A stretch of DNA of 64,000 nucleotides from Mycobacterium terramassiliense (GTDB lineage: Bacteria > Actinomycetota > Actinomycetes > Mycobacteriales > Mycobacteriaceae). The stretch covers positions 107,312-171,311 of the forward strand of contig NZ_LT717698.1 of the NCBI RefSeq assembly GCF_900157385.1, in the 5' to 3' direction. The position numbers and the translations under genes are program-made. Below are positions 43,648 to 52,218 of this stretch, piece by piece. Position 1 is the first letter of the stretch. The number at the start of each line of letters is the position of its first letter. The notes beneath the pieces are model-generated. The model was given only the letters and a program-made list of their open reading frames with translations. It ran no database searches and was not told the origin of the DNA.

Positions 43648-44792
43648 CACACCGAGCCTGTCATGGCTTCCCGGGCGGCCATGTTGACCTCTACCTCCTT
43701 CATCCACGCCTCGAAAGGCCGGGTCGTGTCCAACTCGAACTCGAAGCGGTCCACCATGTCTGGTTGCACGTCGGCGGCGTCCACGTAGAACTGCTGGTAC
43801 CACCGCCGAAGTTGGTACACCGGCCCGTCCTCCTCGACCAGCAGCGGGTTGTCGATGCGCGCCTTGTGCCGCCAGATCTGCACGTCTTGTTCGAAACCTA
43901 ATTTGACGAAGTCACCGAGGCTGATGGCGGTCTGCATGGCGAGGTCGTGGGGCAGCGCGTCCGATTTCTTCACGATGATGCCGTATTGGAGCACAAAGGA
44001 ATTCGCGTCGATCGGGTAGTGGCAATTGATCAGCACGGTTTGGTGGTCGGCGTCCTCGTAGTGATACGTCAGGTCGTCGATCATGAAGGAGGGACCCCAA
44101 TAGGACGCGACCGATGTGGTCCCCAGCATTTTGGGGCCCTCGCCACCGACGTCGGGGCGACCCGCGCTGTTCATGTACTGCGTCGCCACGTGGCCTTCGA
44201 AGATGTTCTTGAAGTGCGTGGGCAGCGACCCGTGAATGTAGAAGAAGTGCGCCATGTCCACAACGTTGTCGATGATTTCGCGGCAGTTGCTGTGAACGAC
44301 GGTGGTGTACCAGTGCCAGTCCGTCCACGCATCGCTGGTGGCGCCCTCGATGCGCGGGATCATGACCTCTGGCGGAGGTGGCTTGCCCTCGGGGTCGTTC
44401 CACACGAACAACATGCCGTCCTGCTGCAGTGTGGTCCAGGCTTGCGTTCGGGCCAGCTTGGGCGTGCGCCGGCTGTACGGCACCTGCTTGCAGCGCCCGT
44501 CGCCCCCCCAGCGCCAATCGTGGAACGGGCACGCGATCTCGTCGCCCTTGACCTCGCCCTGCGAGAGGTCACCGCCCATGTGGCGGCAGTAGCCGTCGAG
44601 CACGTTGAGGTTTCCGTCCCCGCCGCGAAAGATGACCAGCTTCCGCCCGAACGCGTTGATCGCGTGCGGCTTGCCGTCCACGAAATCCCGAATCAGGCCC
44701 AGACAGTGCCAGCCGCGCGCGAATCTGGTCGGTGCGGCCTCGGCTTCAATGGGCCGGATTTCGTCGATATCGGACTGCGCCGTCATACGCAT
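43647..44792 (-). CDS. Rieske oxygenase, KshA-like (3-ketosteroid 9alpha-hydroxylase family)
   Basis: 381 residues, as in KshA. Rieske cluster CRH...C-x2-H: GYCRHMGGDL and CPFHDWRWGG near residues 65-90; mononuclear iron site with N/D-x3-D-x2-H-x4-H in IDNVVDMAHFFYIHG near 180, and the acid later. Side-by-side recall with Rv3526 shows very similar blocks (ARGWHCLG, NPLLVEEDG, VYQLRRWYQQFYVD). It hydroxylates a polycyclic ring with electrons from a ferredoxin reductase (KshB), which is not intact in this window. Divergent from the KstD-like gene. An ATG two codons later is also possible. Confidence 0.93.
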   Translation of the reverse strand: MRMTAQSDIDEIRPIEAEAAPTRFARGWHCLGLIRDFVDGKPHAINAFGRKLVIFRGGDGNLNVLDGYCRHMGGDLSQGEVKGDEIACPFHDWRWGGDGRCKQVPYSRRTPKLARTQAWTTLQQDGMLFVWNDPEGKPPPPEVMIPRIEGATSDAWTDWHWYTTVVHSNCREIIDNVVDMAHFFYIHGSLPTHFKNIFEGHVATQYMNSAGRPDVGGEGPKMLGTTSVASYWGPSFMIDDLTYHYEDADHQTVLINCHYPIDANSFVLQYGIIVKKSDALPHDLAMQTAISLGDFVKLGFEQDVQIWRHKARIDNPLLVEEDGPVYQLRRWYQQFYVDAADVQPDMVDRFEFELDTTRPFEAWMKEVEVNMAAREAMTGSV

Positions 44793-44874
44793 GATTGAAC
44801 TTCGTCACCCGGATCGTGGGTCCGGATGTTCCCACTGATCAGGATGGCTCTTCCGCCGCCGCGCTGCCCCGGCA

Positions 44875-44880
44875 TACCGT
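44875..44880 (+). promoter_or_regulatory. -10 element of the KstD-like gene
   Basis: TACCGT seven bases before GTG 44888; leaderless transcript likely. Confidence 0.45.
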
Positions 44881-44887
44881 TCTCGAC

Positions 44888-46594
44888 GTGAGCGCGCACC
44901 GCACGACGATCCCCGCCGGGCTTCCGGTGGTCGACACGACCGTGGACCTGCTGGTCGTCGGTTCGGGTACCGGCATGGCGGCGGCGCTGGCGGCTCACGA
45001 ACTGGGGCTGTCGGCGCTGATCGTCGAGAAGTCGTCCTATGTCGGCGGCTCGACCGCCCGGTCCGGGGGCGCACTGTGGCTACCCGCCTCCCCGGTCCTG
45101 CGGGATGCCGGCGCCGACGACACGGCCGAGCGCGCCGCTACCTACCTGGGCTCGGTGGTGGCGGACTCCGCCCCCCGGCAACGCTCCGCTGCATTTGTGG
45201 CGCATGTACCCGCTGTAGTGGAGCTGCTCCGCCGCACGACTCCGCTGCGGCTGTTCTGGGCCCGGGACTACTCCGATTACCACCCGGAGGAGCCGGGCGG
45301 CAGTGCCGCCGGCCGCACCTGTGAGTGTCACCCGCTGGACACCTCGATTCTCGGCGAATACCGCACCCGGCTTCGGCCCGGCGTGCTGGAGGCCGGCTTC
45401 GCGATACCCACCACGGGCGCCGACTATCGCTGGATGAACTTGGTAGCGCGGGTGCCGCGCAAGGGCATTCCCACCTTCGGTAAGCGGCTGGCGCAGGGCG
45501 TGGGTGGCCGGCTGGTTGGCCGGCGATACGCGGCGGGCGGTCAGGGACTGATGGCCGGATTGTTCGCGGGTGTGCTGCGCGCCGGGATCCCGGTGTGGAC
45601 CGACACGACGCTGCTGCGCCTGTTGAGTTCCGAGGGTGATCGGGTGACCGGCGCGGTCGTGGAGCACGGCGGGCGCGAGGTGACGATCACCGCCCGCCGC
45701 GGCGTCGTGCTGGCCACCGGCGGCTTCGACCACAGCATGGAGATGCGCTGGAAGTTCCAGTCCGAGTCGCTGGGCTCCGGCCTGAGCCTGGGCGCCGACT
45801 CCAACACCGGCGACGGGATCCGGGCGGGGCAAGAACTCGGCGCCGACATCGGATTGATGGATCAGGCGTGGTGGTTTCCCGCCATTGCGCCGCTACCCGG
45901 CAAGGCGCCGGCGGTGATGCTGGCGGAACGGTCGCTGCCCGGCAGCCTGATCGTGGACCAGCACGGCCGCCGGTTCGCCAACGAGGCGGCGGACTACATG
46001 TCATTCGGCCAGCGGATCCTCGAGTTGGAACGTTCGGGCAATCCCGTCGAAGCGATGTGGATCCTCTTCGACCAGCAGTACCGCAACAGCTATGTCTTTG
46101 GCGCCGAACTGTTTCCACGGATGCGGATCCCTCAGCGTTGGTTCGACGCGGGCGTCGCCGTGCGCGCCGACAGCCTCGGTGAGCTGGGCGCGCGGATGGG
46201 AGTTCCGGTGTCGGAGTTCCTCCAGACGATGACCCGCTTCAACCAAAACTCCTCCGCCGGCGAGGATCCCGACTTCGGTCGGGGGCGCAGCGCCTACGAC
46301 CGGTACTACGGCGACCCGACGATCAAACCGAACCCCAACCTGCGTCCGCTGGTGAAGGGCCCCTTCTACGCGGTGAAAATGGTGCTCAGCGATTTGGGCA
46401 CCTGCGGGGGATTGAGCGCCGACGACCGAGCGCGCGTGCTGCGCGAAGACGGCGCGGCGATCGCCGGGTTGTACGCCATCGGCAATAGTGCCGCGAACGC
46501 CTTCGGCACCACCTATCCGGGCGCGGGCGCGACGATCGCGCAGGGACTCGTGTACGGCTACATCGCGGCCCGGGACGCGGCCGCCTGCCCTTAA
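44888..46594 (+). CDS. 3-ketosteroid delta1-dehydrogenase-like flavoprotein (KstD family)
   Basis: 568 residues from GTG 44888, near the 563 of KstD. FAD motif VVGSGTGMAAALAAHELGLSALIVEK, then GGSTARSGGALWLPASPVLRD, RLFWARDYSDYHPEEPGG (KstD has a similar YSDYYPE block), AYDRYYGDPTIKPNPNLRPL and the C-terminal NAFGTTYPGAGATIAQGLVYGY. With KshA it would dehydrogenate ring A and cause B-ring opening in 9,10-seco-type degradation. The two genes are divergent from a shared 95-base region. Confidence 0.93.
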   Translation: MSAHRTTIPAGLPVVDTTVDLLVVGSGTGMAAALAAHELGLSALIVEKSSYVGGSTARSGGALWLPASPVLRDAGADDTAERAATYLGSVVADSAPRQRSAAFVAHVPAVVELLRRTTPLRLFWARDYSDYHPEEPGGSAAGRTCECHPLDTSILGEYRTRLRPGVLEAGFAIPTTGADYRWMNLVARVPRKGIPTFGKRLAQGVGGRLVGRRYAAGGQGLMAGLFAGVLRAGIPVWTDTTLLRLLSSEGDRVTGAVVEHGGREVTITARRGVVLATGGFDHSMEMRWKFQSESLGSGLSLGADSNTGDGIRAGQELGADIGLMDQAWWFPAIAPLPGKAPAVMLAERSLPGSLIVDQHGRRFANEAADYMSFGQRILELERSGNPVEAMWILFDQQYRNSYVFGAELFPRMRIPQRWFDAGVAVRADSLGELGARMGVPVSEFLQTMTRFNQNSSAGEDPDFGRGRSAYDRYYGDPTIKPNPNLRPLVKGPFYAVKMVLSDLGTCGGLSADDRARVLREDGAAIAGLYAIGNSAANAFGTTYPGAGATIAQGLVYGYIAARDAAACP

Positions 46595-47268
46595 TCCGCG
46601 TCGCGCTTGGCCTGGACCTGCTTTTCGACCTCGCGCCAGTAACCAGGCTTGGGACGCGGTTTCCCGAGGCCGCCCTTCGCGGCTTTCTGCATGATCGCAT
46701 CCGCCTCGTCGATTTCTTTCATGAGTTCGAGCGCGAACTCGCGCTCGGCGGCGTAGTACTTCGCGGCCCAGCGCAACGCGATGACCGAATATGCCCACGC
46801 GGGTTCGATCTCGGCTCCGTCCGCATCCTCGACCGCCTTGCGATGCCGACCTTCCGCATACGCCACATACTCCTGCAGCAATTCCTTCAGTCGAGCCGGA
46901 TTGCTCAGGTGGCCGAACGTAACCCGCAGCAGCACACTGTGTTTGAGCACGGGCGGGTCGACGGGCGCATGGTTGGTCCACTCGGTGATGGCGTCCATCC
47001 CGGCGGGGGTGATCTTGTAAAGCCGGCGGCTCCGGGTGCCCTCGTCGCGCTCGACGCGCGACGTCACCAGTCCCAGGCCCTCGAGCTTCTTCAGCTCGGT
47101 ATAGATCTGGCTGTACGACGGGCTCCAGTAGTACAGATCGACGCTCCAGTCGATCCACTTTTTGAGGTCGTAACCGGAGACTTCCTCTTCGTAGGACATC
47201 ACGCCCAGCAGCGCCCAACTGGTGGCCGCAAGCGCCGCCTTGCTCGGGTTTTCGCTGGTCCCGTCCAC
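46591..47268 (-). CDS. PadR family transcriptional regulator
   Basis: 225 residues from GTG 47268. KAALAATSWALLGVMSYEEEVSGYDLKKWI followed by SPSYSQIYTELKKLEGLGLVTSRVERDEGTRSRRLYKITPAG is the winged helix of PadR; the C-terminal helical part fits the long PadR-s1 dimerisation region. Its stop overlaps the convergent KstD-like end. A TACTCT -10 six bases before GTG supports the start; an ATG 10 codons upstream would lie beyond it. May regulate the adjacent steroid-type genes. Confidence 0.86.
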   Translation of the reverse strand: MDGTSENPSKAALAATSWALLGVMSYEEEVSGYDLKKWIDWSVDLYYWSPSYSQIYTELKKLEGLGLVTSRVERDEGTRSRRLYKITPAGMDAITEWTNHAPVDPPVLKHSVLLRVTFGHLSNPARLKELLQEYVAYAEGRHRKAVEDADGAEIEPAWAYSVIALRWAAKYYAAEREFALELMKEIDEADAIMQKAAKGGLGKPRPKPGYWREVEKQVQAKRDAD

Positions 47269-47274
47269 TCCGCC

Positions 47275-47280
47275 AGAGTA
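47275..47280 (-). promoter_or_regulatory. -10 element of padR-type gene
   Basis: TACTCT on the minus strand six bases before the GTG at 47268; leaderless transcript. Confidence 0.4.
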
Positions 47281-47355
47281 GCAACGCGGTGTCGTCAAAT
47301 TCCGTAGTGCGGACCGCTGGCCGGGACACGGAATTTCGACAGGGCTCCGGTATTC

Positions 47356-48025
47356 CTACCCGCGCCGTCTCTGCGTCTTTGATCGTTCGATCCAGAGTCG
47401 CACGACACCCACGGCGGTGACGATGACCGCCACCCCGTACACCATCAACCCAAAGCCCGGCTTCAGTTCCACGACGCCCAAGCCCTTGTCGTTCTCAGCA
47501 GCGACAGTCTTGAACCAGACGACCGTCAGGCCGGCGAGCAGGCCGACCACGACGCTGAGCCCGATGAGTCGCCCGAGCACCACCTGGGATCCCGACAGAA
47601 GGGGAAACGCCAACCCGACAGCTATGACAACCAATGCTATAACGACAAACTTCGCCGCTCCGTTGGCGGGAACCTCGCGCGCGCCCAGCGTTTCTCCAAA
47701 CAATTTGACGCTCTCGGTCGCAAAGGGAAGGAATGTCGAAATACCGGTGACGGCGAGGCCTGCGGCCACAATCCCGGCACTGACCGACATTCTGGCGGCG
47801 AAGCCCTCAACCGTCGGGGGTCCGTCGGACGCCGTTTGCCCCCTGACGCCTGGGCTTTCCGGACCGGCGGTGGGCCACTGCTGGGGATCCGGTTGCGTGC
47901 CCATATCCGGCCCGTGCCATGCCGCAGCTCGTGAGTATCCCCGTGGGGGCGGCAAAGTGGGTGAGGCAGGCGATGGTGGAGATTGTTGCTCCGGGGGTGT
48001 GACCGGTGGGCGCGCATCCGGCACA
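47356..48025 (-). pseudogene. 3' part of DUF2510 membrane protein gene cut by IS21 insertion
   Basis: From the TSD downstream (VPDARPPVTPPEQQS...) the frame has a proline/glutamine linker and four hydrophobic helices (around SVSAGIVAAGLAVTGI, FVVIALVVIAVGLAF, LIGLSVVVGLLAGLTVVWF and LMVYGVAVIVTAVGVV), ending NKGL...RSKTQRRRG. Joining it to 50671-50777 with one TSD copy gives a continuous 258-codon reading frame with a DUF2510 N-terminus. The apparent longer frame running up to 48108 passes through IS terminal sequence and is not native. The protein was probably a membrane protein of unknown function. Confidence 0.85.
48020..48025. repeat. Left target-site duplication of IS21 element
   Basis: GGCACA directly before the left IS end; an identical copy follows the right end at 50665-50670. 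Six bases fit IS21-family target duplications. Confidence 0.8.
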
Positions 48026-48120
48026 TGTCGGCGGACATGAAAAAATGCCCACTGGCGGACATGGAAATGCCCATTCGCGGCCAATAAGTTCTGCCCACCG
48101 GCGGACACGAAAGTGCCCGC
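48026..48120. repeat. Left IS21 terminal repeat cluster
   Basis: Three short repeats of type GGCGGACA(T/C)GAAA..TGCCC, plus a GCGGCCAATAAG unit, spaced over about 95 bases; the usual multiple transposase sites of IS21 ends. Confidence 0.7.
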
Positions 48121-48241
48121 AGGCGGCCATGAATCTGCCCAGACCTACCTGATGCTGCTCGGCGCGCCAGCGCTGTGGCGGCCTCTCCTGCGGTTTCGAT
48201 GTCGATGCCTAGTCGAAACGACAACCCCAGGAGAGACCTAC

Positions 48242-49759
48242 TTGAAGTCTGACGGAGAACTCATGGAAATACTCAATGCCTACGACCTGACCGGGTCCTA
48301 CCGGGCTGCCGCTGAGCTGTGTGGGTGCTCGCATCACACCGTGAAGAAAGCGGTTGAAGACCGCGACGCCGGCTTGCCGCCAGCCACGCGGCGGGCCCGG
48401 ATGATCGACGATTGGCGCGACGTCCTGGAGGGCTGGGTCGCGGATTCGAAAGGCAAGATCCGCGGCGACAAAGCCCACGACAAACTCGTCGCGCTCGGAT
48501 ACAGCGGCACCGACCGCACCACCCGACGAGCCCTGGCGGAGATCAAAGCGCAATGGCGACTGGGCAATACGCGGGTGCACCGGCCGTGGATCACCGAACC
48601 TGGGCTGTGGCTGCAGTACGACTTCGCCGACGGCCCGCTTGTGGCCGGCCGCAAAATTGTCCTGCTGGTGGCGTGGCTGGCGTGGAGCCGATACCGCGTC
48701 GTCGTGGCTCTGCGGGACCGCACCGCTCCCAGTGTCTTCGCCGGCCTGGACCGGATTTTCCGCATTGTAGGTGGCGCCCCGACCTACCTGCTGACCGACA
48801 ACGAGAAGACGGTCACCACCGGACACGTCGCCGGGGTGCCGGTCCGCAACCGCGCCGCGGTCACCTTCGGCCGCTACTACGGCATCTCAGTGCTGACCTG
48901 CGAACCCGCCGACCCCGCTTCCAAAGGTGGGGTGGAGAACGCCGTCAAACTCGCCAAAGCAGATATCGTGCCCACCGAGACCAACCTGCTGCCCCAGTAC
49001 GACACCTTCGCCGACGTCGAAGCCGCGTGCGCTGAGTTCAACGCCGAGATCAACGCCCGGGTCCACCGCACCACGGGTCGACGCCCCGTCGAGATGCTCA
49101 CCCAGGAACGCCCCGCCCTGCACGCGGTGCCCGACCTGCCCCACACCGCCGCATTGGGGGTGACCCGTCGGGTCCCGGACAACACCCCGATGGTCACCTT
49201 CGACCACTGCCAATACTCAGTTCCAGCAACACTATTGGGCCACACGGTGTGGATCCGACATCACGACAGCGCCGACGAAGTGGTGATCTGCGCCCTCGAT
49301 GACGGCGGCCCCATCGAGGTGGCCCGGCACCGCCGCGCTGCCCCGGGCAGCCCCGCAATCAACGATGATCATTTCCCCGACCACCGTGACAAGGTTCCCG
49401 GTGATTATCGCGTCCATGCCCGCACCGTCTCCGAACAGACATTCCTGGCCTTGGGTCCCGGTGCAGCGGTATGGCTCAAAGAAGCCGCCGCCGTCGGCAC
49501 TGAACGGATTCTGCAGAAAATGGCCCACGCCGTCGAACTCTCAGCACTGGCCGGCTGCGCTGATGTCGACTGGGCCTTGGGTCATGCCGCCGTGCACGGC
49601 CGGTTCGCCACCGGCGATCTCGACTCCATCCTTGCCAGCAAGGGGTTGGATCCCACCCGACGTGGCGCCGGCGAGGACACCTCGCTGGCGCAAGGCACCA
49701 GCGGGTGGAACCTGTTCGGCCGCACCATCATTGATGCCCCCGAGGCAGGCATCGCATGA
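48242..49759 (+). CDS. istA: IS21-family transposase IstA
   Basis: 505 residues from TTG 48242, seven bases behind AGGAGAGA; an ATG seven codons later is also possible. N-terminal HTH (GSYRAAAELCGCSHHTVKKAVEDR) and a DDE integrase core with D127 (QYDFADG), D186 (LTDNEKTV) and E232 (GGVENAVKLAK), then the C-terminal IstA domain. It catalyses cut-and-join with IstB as target-selecting ATPase. Overlaps istB as ATGA. Confidence 0.95.
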   Translation: MKSDGELMEILNAYDLTGSYRAAAELCGCSHHTVKKAVEDRDAGLPPATRRARMIDDWRDVLEGWVADSKGKIRGDKAHDKLVALGYSGTDRTTRRALAEIKAQWRLGNTRVHRPWITEPGLWLQYDFADGPLVAGRKIVLLVAWLAWSRYRVVVALRDRTAPSVFAGLDRIFRIVGGAPTYLLTDNEKTVTTGHVAGVPVRNRAAVTFGRYYGISVLTCEPADPASKGGVENAVKLAKADIVPTETNLLPQYDTFADVEAACAEFNAEINARVHRTTGRRPVEMLTQERPALHAVPDLPHTAALGVTRRVPDNTPMVTFDHCQYSVPATLLGHTVWIRHHDSADEVVICALDDGGPIEVARHRRAAPGSPAINDDHFPDHRDKVPGDYRVHARTVSEQTFLALGPGAAVWLKEAAAVGTERILQKMAHAVELSALAGCADVDWALGHAAVHGRFATGDLDSILASKGLDPTRRGAGEDTSLAQGTSGWNLFGRTIIDAPEAGIA

Positions 49760-50535
49760 CCACCACCACTACTACTACCGCGGCGCTGCCCGCCGACGTC
49801 GAAACCTTGATGCGTGGGTTGCGATTGCCGCACGCACGAGCGATCGCCGCCGATGTGCTGGCCACTGCCCGCGCGCAGCGCTGGGATCCCACCGAGGTCA
49901 TCAAAGCACTGCTGACCGAAGAAGCCGCCGGACGCGCCCGCTCCATGCTGGCCGCCCGCCGCAAAGCCGCCGGATTCCCGACCGGGAAGACTTTCGACGC
50001 CTGGGATCCGGGCGCCTCGTCAATCCCGTTACCCACCCAACAGGCGCTACAGACATTGGAATGGGTGGGTCGCCGCGAGAACCTGGTGGTCTGCGGGCCT
50101 GCCGGCACCGGCAAGACGTTCTTCTTGGAAGCGCTCGGGCAAAAAGTTATCGAAGCCGGTATGCCGGTGGCGTGGTTCACCCTCGAGCAGATCGGGGTGC
50201 TGGTGCGTGCGCACCGTGCTGACGATTCCCTGGGCAAGGCGGTGGCCAAGATCGTGCGCGCGGAGCTCGTCGTCATTGATGACGTGGGACTTCTTCCGGT
50301 CGGTGCTGATGCCGCTGAGGGGCTTTACCGCATCGTCGAAGCGGCCTACGAACGCAGATCGGTGGCGATCTCGTCGAATCTGCATCCCAGTGGCTTCGAT
50401 GAGCTCATGCCCAAGACGTTGGCCACCGCCACCGTCGACCGGCTCCTGCACCACGCGCACCTATGCCAAACCAGCGGCGACTCCGTGCGCCTGGCCCAAG
50501 CCCTGCACGGGAAAGGAGTCAAACCCCTGACCTGA
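49756..50535 (+). CDS. istB: IS21-family helper ATPase IstB
   Basis: 259 residues. Walker A GPAGTGKTF near residue 118, Walker B LVVIDDVGLLPVG, and sensor-type YERRSVAISSNLHPSGFDELMPKTLATATVDRLLHHAHL match IstB (DnaC-like AAA+). It directs transposase to target DNA. Translationally coupled to istA. Ends 129 bases before the right IS end. Confidence 0.95.
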   Translation: MTTTTTTTAALPADVETLMRGLRLPHARAIAADVLATARAQRWDPTEVIKALLTEEAAGRARSMLAARRKAAGFPTGKTFDAWDPGASSIPLPTQQALQTLEWVGRRENLVVCGPAGTGKTFFLEALGQKVIEAGMPVAWFTLEQIGVLVRAHRADDSLGKAVAKIVRAELVVIDDVGLLPVGADAAEGLYRIVEAAYERRSVAISSNLHPSGFDELMPKTLATATVDRLLHHAHLCQTSGDSVRLAQALHGKGVKPLT

Positions 50536-50559
50536 CACCAGCGAACGACCGGTGGCGGA

Positions 50560-50664
50560 CACACCCTCATGGGCAGATTCGTGTCCGCCACTGGGCAGTT
50601 CTTATTGGCCACCTACGAGCAGTTCTCATGTCCGCCCATGGGCAGTTACAGCTGTCCATTGACA
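50560..50664. repeat. Right IS21 terminal repeat cluster
   Basis: Inverted counterparts of the left repeats: TGGGCAGATTCGTGTCCGCC, a GGGCAGTTCTTATTGGCCAC unit, and CATGTCCGCCCATGGGCAG, ending TGTCCATTGACA at 50664. Confidence 0.7.
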
Positions 50665-50670
50665 GGCACA
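50665..50670. repeat. Right target-site duplication of IS21 element
   Basis: GGCACA identical to the left copy at 48020-48025. Confidence 0.8.
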
Positions 50671-50777
50671 TTAGGTTTTCGCTGGCGGTGCGGCGTCCAG
50701 CCTTGGCCATCCCAGTACCGTTGGGCGTTCGGATCCTGTGGGTCGTCATACCAGGCGGGCTGGTTGGGTGACGTCAT
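50671..50777 (-). pseudogene. 5' part of the DUF2510 membrane protein gene cut by IS21
   Basis: Minus-strand frame from ATG 50777 behind GGAGGATCG reads MTSPNQPAWYDDPQDPNAQR then YWDGQGWTPHRQRKPN, a DUF2510 domain (W-Y-D-D-P...YWDG..WT). It runs into the TSD and joins in frame to 47356-48025. Now it would end within the IS. Confidence 0.85.
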
Positions 50778-50973
50778 GGGTCGATCCTCCCGGTTGACTG
50801 AGCTGCACCCGTGAGAGCGAGAATAACGCTGGCATCAACGCACCAATAGGACCTGATGGGCGACCTGAATGACAAGTAATCGGCCACACCGTCACAACTT
50901 TCCCCGCCGCCGTCCCAGCTCAAGCAAGCCCGCCGAAGGAATGGGCGATCGGTCCGATTTCACCGGCGAGCCA

Positions 50974-52218
50974 ATGGATGACACGCAGCGCCGGGAGATT
51001 CCCGCACGGGCTCGGTCACGCCGATTCTCGCCGCGCGCCACAGTCGTCGCCGCCTGCCTCGTCGCCGTCGCCGTGGTGGCCGGCGGAGTGATCGTGGGCC
51101 TCCGGCTCGGGCCGACCCACCACACCGCATCCTCGCCGACTTCGGCGCCGCCCCGCACCGGCGCGGCGCCGGCCTCCTCTACACCACCGGGTTGCGACAT
51201 AACGCGCTTGCTGGCGACGATGTCGATCCGAGACAAGCTCGCGCAACTGCTGATGGTCGGCGTGACCGACGCGGGCGATGCGCGCACGGTGGTCGCCAGT
51301 CAGCACGTCGGCGGCATCTTTATCGCCAGCTGGACCAACCTGTCGATGCTGACGGACGGCTCACTCTCCGAGATCGCCGGCTCGGCGGGTCCGCTGCGTC
51401 TGGCGGTCAGTGTGGACGAAGAGGGCGGGCGGGTCGAGCGGTTGTCCGCGACATCGCTGCTCGGACAGGCGCCGTCGGCCCGCATTCTGGCCCGGAATGA
51501 GTCGGTCGATCAGGCCTACCAATTGGCGTTGGACCGCGGCCGCAAGATGCATCGGCTGGGCATCACCGTCGATTTCGCCCCGGTCGTCGACGTCACCGAT
51601 GCGCCCGACCACTCGGTGATCGGTGACAGGTCGTTCAGCGACGACCCCGCGGTAGTGACGAAGTACGCGGGCGCCTACGCGCGCGGCCTGCGTGACGCCG
51701 GCGTCCTGCCGGTGCTCAAGCACTTTCCCGGGCACGGCCATGCCTCGGGTGATTCACATGCGACCGGGGTGGTGACCCCGCCGCTGGACGAGATGCAGGG
51801 TGTCGACTTGGTGCCCTATCGCACGCTGGTGGCCCAGGCGCCGGTGGGTGTGATGGTCGGCCACATGCAGGTTCCCGGCCTGACCGGTACGGATCCCGCC
51901 AGCCTGAGCGCGGCCGCGACCTCGTTGTTGCGCAACGGGAAAGGTTACGGCGGCCCTCCATTCGACGGGCCCGTGTTCACCGACGACCTGTCGAGTATGC
52001 GGGCGATCACCGATCGCTACGGGATCGCGGAGGCGGTGCTGAAGGCCCTGCAGGCCGGAAACGACACGGCGCTGTGGGTGAGTACCACCGCGGTTCCGGC
52101 GGTACTCGACCGGCTGGTGTCGGCGCTGAACGATGGGGAACTGAGCATGCCCGACATCGAAGCGTCGGTGCGCCGGATGGCGGCGGCCAAAGCCTTCGAT
52201 TCACCGTGCGGGCGTTGA
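50974..52218 (+). CDS. LpqI-like GH3 beta-N-acetylhexosaminidase
   Basis: 414 residues from ATG 50974; in-frame starts at 50941 and 50869 are alternatives. N-terminal basic segment then one membrane helix (ATVVAACLVAVAVVAGGVIVG) replaces the lipobox signal of LpqI, so a membrane-anchored outer-face enzyme is inferred. The GH3 core has LRLAVSVDEEGGRVERL, LGITVDFAPVVDVTDAPDHS, VLPVLKHFPGHGHASGDSH with the catalytic loop, and FTDDLSSMRAIT with the nucleophile Asp. It trims GlcNAc-containing peptidoglycan fragments. The next gene overlaps its end. Confidence 0.93.
   Translation: MDDTQRREIPARARSRRFSPRATVVAACLVAVAVVAGGVIVGLRLGPTHHTASSPTSAPPRTGAAPASSTPPGCDITRLLATMSIRDKLAQLLMVGVTDAGDARTVVASQHVGGIFIASWTNLSMLTDGSLSEIAGSAGPLRLAVSVDEEGGRVERLSATSLLGQAPSARILARNESVDQAYQLALDRGRKMHRLGITVDFAPVVDVTDAPDHSVIGDRSFSDDPAVVTKYAGAYARGLRDAGVLPVLKHFPGHGHASGDSHATGVVTPPLDEMQGVDLVPYRTLVAQAPVGVMVGHMQVPGLTGTDPASLSAAATSLLRNGKGYGGPPFDGPVFTDDLSSMRAITDRYGIAEAVLKALQAGNDTALWVSTTAVPAVLDRLVSALNDGELSMPDIEASVRRMAAAKAFDSPCGR

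Larger units (their letters stand above)
48026..50664 (+). mobile_element. Complete IS21-family insertion sequence (2639 bp)
   Basis: Two overlapping genes, istA-type transposase and istB-type ATPase, are bounded by multiple terminal repeats. Left end starts TGTCGGCGGACA and the right end, read inwards, TGTCAATGGACA; both continue to TGCCCA with identical spacing. Inverted copies of a GGCCAATAAG-containing repeat lie at 48077-48097 and 50592-50612. GGCACA is duplicated on both sides. The insertion splits a DUF2510 membrane-protein gene. Both ORFs look intact, so the copy could be active. Confidence 0.92.

Noticed and set aside
48026..48120. Several short regularly repeated units resembling a CRISPR-like array
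   Set aside because: They are inexact, few, and mirrored at the other end of the IS21 element; transposase sites.
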